DNA of 64,000 bases. It comes from Phalacrocorax aristotelis. Its lineage: Eukaryota > Chordata > Aves > Suliformes > Phalacrocoracidae. Positions 50,001 to 59,000 of the stretch are shown piece after piece (the stretch's first letter is position 1; each line of letters opens with the position of its first letter). The stretch spans positions 39,760,115-39,824,114 of the forward strand of contig NC_134278.1 of assembly GCF_949628215.1 (NCBI RefSeq). The letters are read 5' to 3'. A program made the translations under genes and the position numbers. Below the pieces are notes generated by a model. That model was not told where the DNA came from and did no database searches. It saw only the letters and a list, made by a program, of their open reading frames with translations.

Positions 50001-53000
50001 GACCTAAAATCTGAAGAAAGTGAAATGCAAACAGTATCAACACATTTCATCACCACAATCTTGGCCTTTGAATTTAAAGCTTCAGTTACTGAAACTTTTA
50101 GGTCTCCACTGACACTCAGCACAAATGGCTATCAATTTACAGAGAATGACTTTCATTTTTAAGGTTACCTATAGTGCCAAACAGGCAGCTAACTTTCTCT
50201 ATAACCTACATTCAGAAGTCACGTAGGAATCTAGTTCATTTGGCCAATAAAAAGAAAAGGCTTTGGACTTATTTTATGTAATAAATCCACCCCCTATCCC
50301 CCATATTAGATATAGTAAAAACCACTATTAAAATATCTTCCTTTTTATTTATTTCACAGATTTTGAGAACTGTGACATTCTGCATAAGCTGGTACATGGA
50401 ACCAATGCCTCAGCCATCAACTCAATAATTCCAGCCGAGATGTTTAAATGGATTAACCATAAACACGGTCACTGCACACATGATTTTAATTCACTGGAGC
50501 TACTGAATTCTGGACAAACTGATAAGGATTAAAATATTCAAATTTTAGATTTTGTTTTACAAGAGGAACTGATTCTAAGGCATCTTAATTGCCTTTAGTC
50601 ATGTTAACTGTGAAACTAGAAACATAACCTACCAAGTTGGAACTAATGGTGACAATTACACTACACACAACTGTTTACAGACTTAATTCTGCAGGTTTTA
50701 CTCCTAACCACTCGCCAAAATTGTTAATGTATTTTCTCATTGGTCCTTTACTTGAAAAATGTTTTAGTTTTATTGCTATTCCAATGACGAGAAATCAGGA
50801 TGCATCTACTTCTATATGTAGTCATGGTGTGTAGAAAATCAAGGCAGATATGCAGCTATCCAGAAATCTGTGAGTTTAAAATGTCTTTTCTTTTTTTGTT
50901 AGACTTCAAGCACAGAATACCTTTAAGTATCATAGTAATATATTATAAATAATTCTGAATGAGGGAGAGGAAATTCTTGTCCTCTCTTCCACACACCCAT
51001 AATTAAGTTGCCAGAACTGGAACTTAAAACATCAGTTTTCTTTGGCCACACACATTAAACATTAGGTGGAAAATATCAGTTATGGAGTTAAACTGCTGAC
51101 AACTACAGCTAGTTGTCAAGTTATCAGAATATCCTCAGTGTGACTTCTTTATACTCCAGAGATACTTGGGACTTCTCACTTATTACCTTAGCAGTTTTCA
51201 TAGCATGTTATTAGTCCTATCTGTACACAAAAAGCTATGATTATTTTGTACAGTTCAAAGAAGCGATTCAACCCAGAAATTACATACTGATAGTCACTTC
51301 TTCCCGCTTGTATTTTGTAGAAATTGCTCTATAATTTTCTTGCCTTATAATAAGTGAAATTACTCAACACATTACCCGCATGTACATTGCCCTGGGATTT
51401 CATATCTACTATTTGAGCTGACTTTTTAAGCAGCAGTATCTATGCAATACACACACAGTACCCCTAGCAAAGCAAAAATACAGAAAACAAAACTAATCTC
51501 TACGGATATAGTTTCTTTCAGCTGGAATTAATGCTAGAATAGGGAAGAGAAGGCAGGACAAGGTACGTGCATATGGAATTATTCCAGATACTGTCCACAA
51601 GTAACACTTAAAATTTTTTTTTTCCCCCTTGGCAGTGACTGTTTGTACCAGATTATGCAGAGGGAAACTCCAAAGCAACAGGCAAACTACTTGCAGATAG
51701 GACATCAGATAGGACCTCTGTTTCATGGAAATAATTACCGAGGCACCACTTCAGGAACATACAGTACCTCCTATCATAAACCAGCATATATACTCAGAGC
51801 ATTCAAATTGGTCTAAAATGTAAAACAGACTCACTTTCAGTAATGCTATGGATGCTGTTTGAACTCCAGGGGAATAAACTATAACTGTCCCCAGACAAAA
51901 TTTGCTTATTTTGTAGCCAGAGATGTATTTCAAAAACTCCAGGTAGAGTCTGCCTGCAGTTTCACCCTTTCCATTTCGGAAAGCAAAGCACCAAGGAGAT
52001 GACCTAAATGTTTTCACACTTTAAGTAGATTTAAGAAGTGTATGACAGATACTTTAAACCCTTGCCATGAATAACTTTGGAAAGATACCAGAAGGCAGAT
52101 CTAAAAGGTCTGGATGAAACCCTGTAGCTGTCTTTGACAGAAGCTGAAGTGTGTTTTAAGGTCACCATTCCTAGTGAAGTATCACATAGGGGAGAAATGC
52201 AGTTTAGTCTAGCTGCCTTCCACACCTCTTTGCTAAGAAAGAGAAGCTTGTCAGCACCAATCTGAGAAAGCACTACACCAAAGCCTGAATCCTGGATCTA
52301 CAGGAACTATAAAGACTACATAATAGATGTCAGCAATGGAGATATATTAAAGCGAACAATCATGCAGTTTTTGAAGAACGTTAGCAGGGGAGAAAGGGAT
52401 CTCACAGTAGTACATCTCACAGTAGGCTACAAATCAAGAGGGCTGCTGCTAGGTGTATCTCTAATGAAAGCAGTTGTTTTTAAATAAATTGCTCTTACTC
52501 CTCTAGAAGAGTGCTCTAAGGTGATAAACACTAGCATTTTCTACACCACTATGGATCTTATTTCATACCAAGCAAGCAAGCCTATCCAAATTAAAGACTG
52601 TCCCACTGAAGTTTTCCTTCTTTTGGCTAGACCATAAGAGCAATTCAGTTGGGCTAGTCTATGACTGAGCCATCCAGCATAAAATGAAAGACAAGAAATT
52701 ATGAGACCTCAAGCTTATTCAACCCATCTCCACAGTGGAAGATCACCCATCCATACCACAGGAGATGCTATTCTTCTCCAGAGGCCCTAAGGAGCCTGAA
52801 GATGGTCTGGAAGTATACAGCCCAAATGCAGAAACAAGGCTTCTGATGCTACATTTCTGCAATGAATGGGGACAGCTGGGGACCAGAAAACACATTTGAC
52901 CTACGAGAAATGGCAAATCCTCCTTGTCACAACAGGGAGATTCCCATTGCAAGACCAGGTTGGTTAGACACACGGTACACTGTACCTATCCCTGTAAGAC

Positions 53001-56000
53001 CCGAAATCCAAGAAGACCCAGCTTTGCACCAACAAAATGGTATTCATACATACAGTCAGTTAAATCACCATTTTATTTCAACGTTATCTTATTCTCATTG
53101 TACATTTATTTTTCACTTCCCCCTTCTCAAATGCTGAGGTCTAAATCACATTTTAAATCGTTTGATGTAGAACACTTCAGAGCGAAGAGACATCTATATA
53201 TATTGCTTGCTCTTTCAATACGTAATTTGTCCGTTTGAAATAAAAATAGAAGTAGAGCTAAAAATGAAATCAAATTACTATCAGGCAGTAGAAAATATGG
53301 TTTAGTATTTTGACACTTAACTAAAAAGCAAAGAAAACCACCCAAAGATTCTACCATACCTACCTGTTAAACTTTGAATTGCGTGTTGGTGACTCTGCTC
53401 CTCTTAAAAGGTGCCTGAAGTACTACAACAGACAAACAAGGTATCAAGGAAAACAGCGGGTTAACTGACATAGGGGCTACTATGCAACAACACTGCAGAA
53501 TTCAGGAAACAAGAACGGAAGTAAAAGGCAAGCTGCCCATAATCTAGCAGTTAGAATATTCATCTGGAAAAGGACAGACCAAATTTGTAAGACATGCTCC
53601 CAGGACTACTTATTTTACTTTACATAGTCTTGGGATTAAAAAACAAAAACCAAACCAGAAAGACGACTAAAATTAAGCACCAAAATCCATGCCTCCTCCT
53701 TGTTAAAAATCAAACATTTGAAGCATTATAGCTATTATGGGAAAGATGACCATCAATACCATTTTTAAGAAATACACTTCATTAAGAATAACACCAAGTA
53801 AGGTAAGTACCCACTCCCAAGTCAAGTCAATATATTCTGCCTCAAATAAATGCGAGAAGCTTAACATGCAACCTATTTACACACACAAAAAAAATAAATC
53901 TGAAAGGGACAAGAATTCAGACTCACCCCTGCATTTAAAGTGCTTCCTACTAGAAGACTTTAGGCAGCCGTTGGCCCAGTGTGGGGATTTTCTTTTTTTA
54001 AACTTGCATTCAGAACCCAATCATAGAACAATCTCAAATGCCTAGTAAATTGCTCTGAATGACCTTCCTGAAAACAGACACCTGACTTTTAGCTGCTGGA
54101 ATGCAGCTGAAGGTACCTAAGTACAACCTTTCAATCTTTCTTTAAGTACCATTATATTTTAAAAAGTAAATAGATTCTAAAAGTGTTTCTATGTCTATCA
54201 CACAGATTACTTTTGCACCAGATTTGAGATCATAAAAGAAGGGGTGGAGAGGATTTTGTAATTGCAGTGATATATACAAATTGTTACATCCAAAAAATGA
54301 AGAGTTTTTTTATGCTGTTGATGTTGTGTGAACTAGAATAAATTAATTTCTCATACTGAGATTGGTTCCAGCTCTGGCATGCTAACTAAAGTGGAAAATA
54401 GAGACATATTTTTCAGTTCCACATGCACATGACTGTTGTAAATAGGGTATCCTATAATAAAGTAGAATCCTGCTTTAAGACTACTCTTCCAGTCTTCCAC
54501 ACTTACCTCATCACTGTGACAGAACATAGGAGTAAAAACATTCTCAAGTAGAGAAAGTACATGCTCATAAGCTTCAAAAAGACACCTCATAGTTTGAAGT
54601 TTCACAACATCCATATATGGACCTTCAGCAACTATAAAAAAATTGTAAATAAAAGTATGTGTATATATATGGGCATATAAAGTTTGGGGTTTTTTCCCCT
54701 GGTCTAAGTTTGCGATTGCTTTGCAAGCTAATAGGTCTGACACAAAATCAGAAATAACGTGACAAACCAAGGCTTAAGCACAATATATCAAGGGGGTAAC
54801 AATTTTTAATTTTATATTAAATAAATATATTTTGTCATAAAACAATTATGACAGAAGTAAAGATTGATCATATTTAGATTAATTAGTCTTCACTTTTTAC
54901 AGATTGCTACTTAAATTCCAGTGTAAATTATTCCTTTCAAATTCAAACTTACTTTTTTGGATCTCTTCCACAATAAAAGGGTCAAATCTAATTTTGTCAA
55001 TGCTTTCATCCAAACAATAAGTTTTGTAAATTTTCTGTACTTCTTCATGAAGAGACATCTTTTCAGTATCTGATAGTTCTGGTCGCAGAATTCGGTCATT
55101 GAATTCCTCTGAGAAGTAAAGGAAAGAAAATTCATTTGTTGTTCCACTTGGCTAACAAATACCACCTTGAAGCAAGCTATATCATCAACTCATTTTCCAG
55201 CAGATACAGTAATTTGTAAAGCTTTAAAATAATCTCAGGTAATACAGTAGCTGCCTTCTTATTAACTGTAATTCAGATTTGTTCATAAAATTATTTCTAA
55301 AAATATATTGCAATTAAAACTAATTATTCCTTATCACAGTAACGATAAATCCATGAAGTTTTTCCGGCAGAAGAATGAATCAGTAGAATGAATCTCTTCT
55401 TCCTAAATCATCAAATTGTAAATTGTAGTTTTCTTTTAGCATGATTTCCAGTTCATGCCAGACACACACAGAGCCCCATCAGCCATTTATACTGGTCACC
55501 TGCTATTCTGCTGCTACTGCATTCTTAAAACCCAAACCATCATAGTAATTCCAATAATATCTTTAATGTCAGACTAACTTGAGAATGAACTTTCCCTGAC
55601 AAAATAAAAATTCTATTTAGCACAATTACTGTGCAATCCTACTTGATTTATTGGCTCATCCCATTACTTGTATGACTACTGCCCAGAAAGAAGGAAAAAT
55701 AAGGTAGTGTTTGATTCATTTTGCAATTCAGAGACAAAACCAAGCTTCTTCAGAGAAAGTCTACCAAGACCCTTCTGGGTTTTTTTGGAGGTTTATTTTC
55801 CTCAGTAAGTGCTTCTTATGCAAAATATTCCTATCAAGAACCACCTACAGTAGACAGTTTGGGAAAGCAGAACTTTAGAGACCTGAATGTCATTCATTGT
55901 TTTGTAAGTTAATACACAGGCTTGCTGCCTATGAGAATGCAAGACAAGTTTAGAAGTTTATGTGTTCCTATGAGCACATAAGTAGCTGCATGCACAGAGA

Positions 56001-59000
56001 TTATTTATATCCCTCTTATGTAATGATTAATGATTTCTGCAGTATTTTGAGATGAAGTCTAATTTAATTTCACTTCTTCCTGATGTGATACATGATCCTG
56101 ATGGGATATGAAGACACACCCATTATTTCCTATGCAACATGGAAATACTAAGTTGGCTTTTTTTTTTAATTACTAAACTGAATTGCTAAATTACTAAAAA
56201 CAAAACCCCACACCCCCATTATTTTGGTAAGACACTAATTACCTACTAGTTGACAAAAAAGCTTGAATAAACCACTCCAACTTAGAGAAACTTCACAGAA
56301 AACCTTATCATTGGAAAACAAAAGGCTTTTCAAGTGACGCTTACGTAACGGTAAAACCAAATGCATGCTTCATAACCAAGGCACAGGTTACTGAATTGAA
56401 GGTTTCAACACCTTTAATGTTCCTGCTATGTTCCTGTTATTTACAGACATCAGAATTTTAAATCTAAAAGAACATGAGAAGCTTTTCATGATGAACAGCT
56501 CATTTTAGTAGTACTTTAGTAACCACATATCTAAAGAAAAAAAAAAAAGGCAGCTGTACTTTGTATCAGTGGGCAGAACATTTTTCTTACAAGAATATTA
56601 CATTTTAAGATGTCCAGCCTTTATCAGTAAACAGAAACACAATTAAGATCTACAGTCCATGCCGACATTAACATTACCAAGATCAGCATTCAAGAATCAG
56701 GACATATTAAAGTAAGTGAACACAGATCCTGAAAGGTAATCTCCTGCTTAACAACGCTGCCTAGTTCTGACACTGAATATTCATTTCAACATGCAAATGA
56801 TTACAGCTTTTAAAGACCACCAAATATACCACAGCACACATATGTAATCTTACCTACAGTCAGGCAGAACTGCAGCACATGGACTGCCCCTTCCTGTTTT
56901 AGGAAGTTCATGAACCGAAATAAAAGGTCTTGCTGATCTCTGATCTCCTTTAGCTCCAGTTTCAGAACCTTAGTGGGTTAAAAATGCAGTCAGCTAATTT
57001 TGAAACATTCAGTGAGAACATAAATAATGCAAGGAGTTGTAGAACAAAAACAACAGGTAAAGTAAAACACTTATTCAAAACAGGAAAAGAAATTAATGTT
57101 GCCTTTGCTTACAGATGGTTTTTTATTTCTTGGCTCTGCAAATTTCTGAAGGAATGGAACCAATGAAGAAGTAGGTTCAGTTGCTTTCTCAGGCTGTAGA
57201 AAAAAAATGACATGGACAATTGGGTAAGAATGCTTCCTTAATGGGTGAACAAATCACTACTGTTTGAACTTTGTCAGTACTCACTGGACTATCATCAATG
57301 AAGATCAGCAGCAAATGGTTGACAGTATCCTGCAGGAAAACACAATACAAAATTACTATTAAAGAAACTCAACAAATAGATGAAAATCATTTCACTGCTA
57401 TGTTACGCCCAGGTTTAAACATATGAATATATTAACACTTAAAAAACCCCAAAGCCTGGCAACACACGTTTGAGAATTAACCTTCAATAGTCTCTTCAAC
57501 TATTTACAAGTCAGGGAATTTCTGAAGAGACCTGCACAGAACCGTTCTTTACCCACTGAAGAAAAGCACTACAAAGTCATTTTCCTGTTAGTGCAGATCT
57601 AATGAACTTCTTATATTTCTGCAGCTACAATACTTTCTGCTTGCAGCTAGGTGATACCTTTGTAAGTATTGCCATTTTCCCTATTAAAATACATGCATAA
57701 ATAAAATCAAAGATGTCAGTGTTCCATCTTTAGAAATAAATATGCCCTCTTATTTGCAGAATTAAGGGCAAAATAATTGATTTCAATACAGCTGCAAAAA
57801 AGGCTATTTACTTACATTCCTATGAAGATACATACAGCTGGAGTTCAAGTAATTGAGTCCTTGTTTAAATGCAGTTATAGCAATTTTAAGGTGCTTATAC
57901 TACCACAGTATTCTCCAATTTGACAGAAATTGTAGTCCTTCATTAAAAACACATTCTTAAGAGATCGTGCCAATATTGTATTTTAGTCAGCTCAGTCACT
58001 TAAGCACTCAAATCAGTTACAATGGACAAATAAAAACATGGGCCACAGGATTTTTTACCCAGTCAAAACGTACAGCAAGTCAGTCATTGTGCATCATTTG
58101 CTTTACCACAACATACTTAGTAGGAAAACAGTAATACTGAATAAATTAAGATTATTCTTGTGCTCCAAAGTCTTACAGGATCAGCTAAGAAATCCATTGA
58201 GGGAAGGAAAACAGAACCAGGTAGAATCTCTCTTATAAGAAGAGCCAGAGATCTGGGGGGGGAAAAAAGAAAGTCAGAGCCAATACTAGATTACATCATT
58301 TTCTAAGTGAGTTTCCAATGCCATTATATTTTACTGGGAAATATTTTACTATTCAATAATACCTTAAGTGTGCTAATATATTTTTAAGACCAATCAGAAA
58401 AACCATAAGTAAAGGGATAAGAAGGAGGGATGAGGAGGATGACTTTGGAGTTCAATCTTCCACTCCCCAGAATTATCGTACTACATAGCACGTGGATACT
58501 CTGAAGAATACAACTCTAAATAATTTCTATACCTGCACTCTGTTGACTTTGGGGGCAAAATATAAGGAAAAAGAAGTTCAGTAAGTTTTCTTAAGTAGTG
58601 AAGTTCATCTCTTCGGCTTCTCAAAGCAACATGGAGTTCTGGTCCATATTCTTCTAAAGCAGCTTGCTGTAAAAATTCTGCATTTTTTACTGCAAGTAAA
58701 AAACAGTTTTAAGAGTTGTTTTTCTTATTGTGAAATAAGAGGCAATTTCTTTTCATTTGAGCTAAAAAGTTAATACTTTTTTAGTACATGTACAACTGCC
58801 AAAGGGATACAATGTTGAAACTTGACAAAAGAACCTTGGCTTAGGCTTTGAAGCCTGGCTATGCAAAAGCAAAACCTCACATTGAAAGAAGAATTCCTTC
58901 ACCAAACAACTGTGGTTTGCATGGTTTCCAAAATGTTTTCTCATTTATAATTAATGAAGAACTCAACATCTTGATTCTTCTAAAAAAAACTGCATTGCCC

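Noticed and set aside
52743..53238. Plus- and minus-strand open frames of 76-104 codons in SNX14 intron 15
   Set aside because: They have no recognisable motif and no acceptor/donor pair in a compatible phase.
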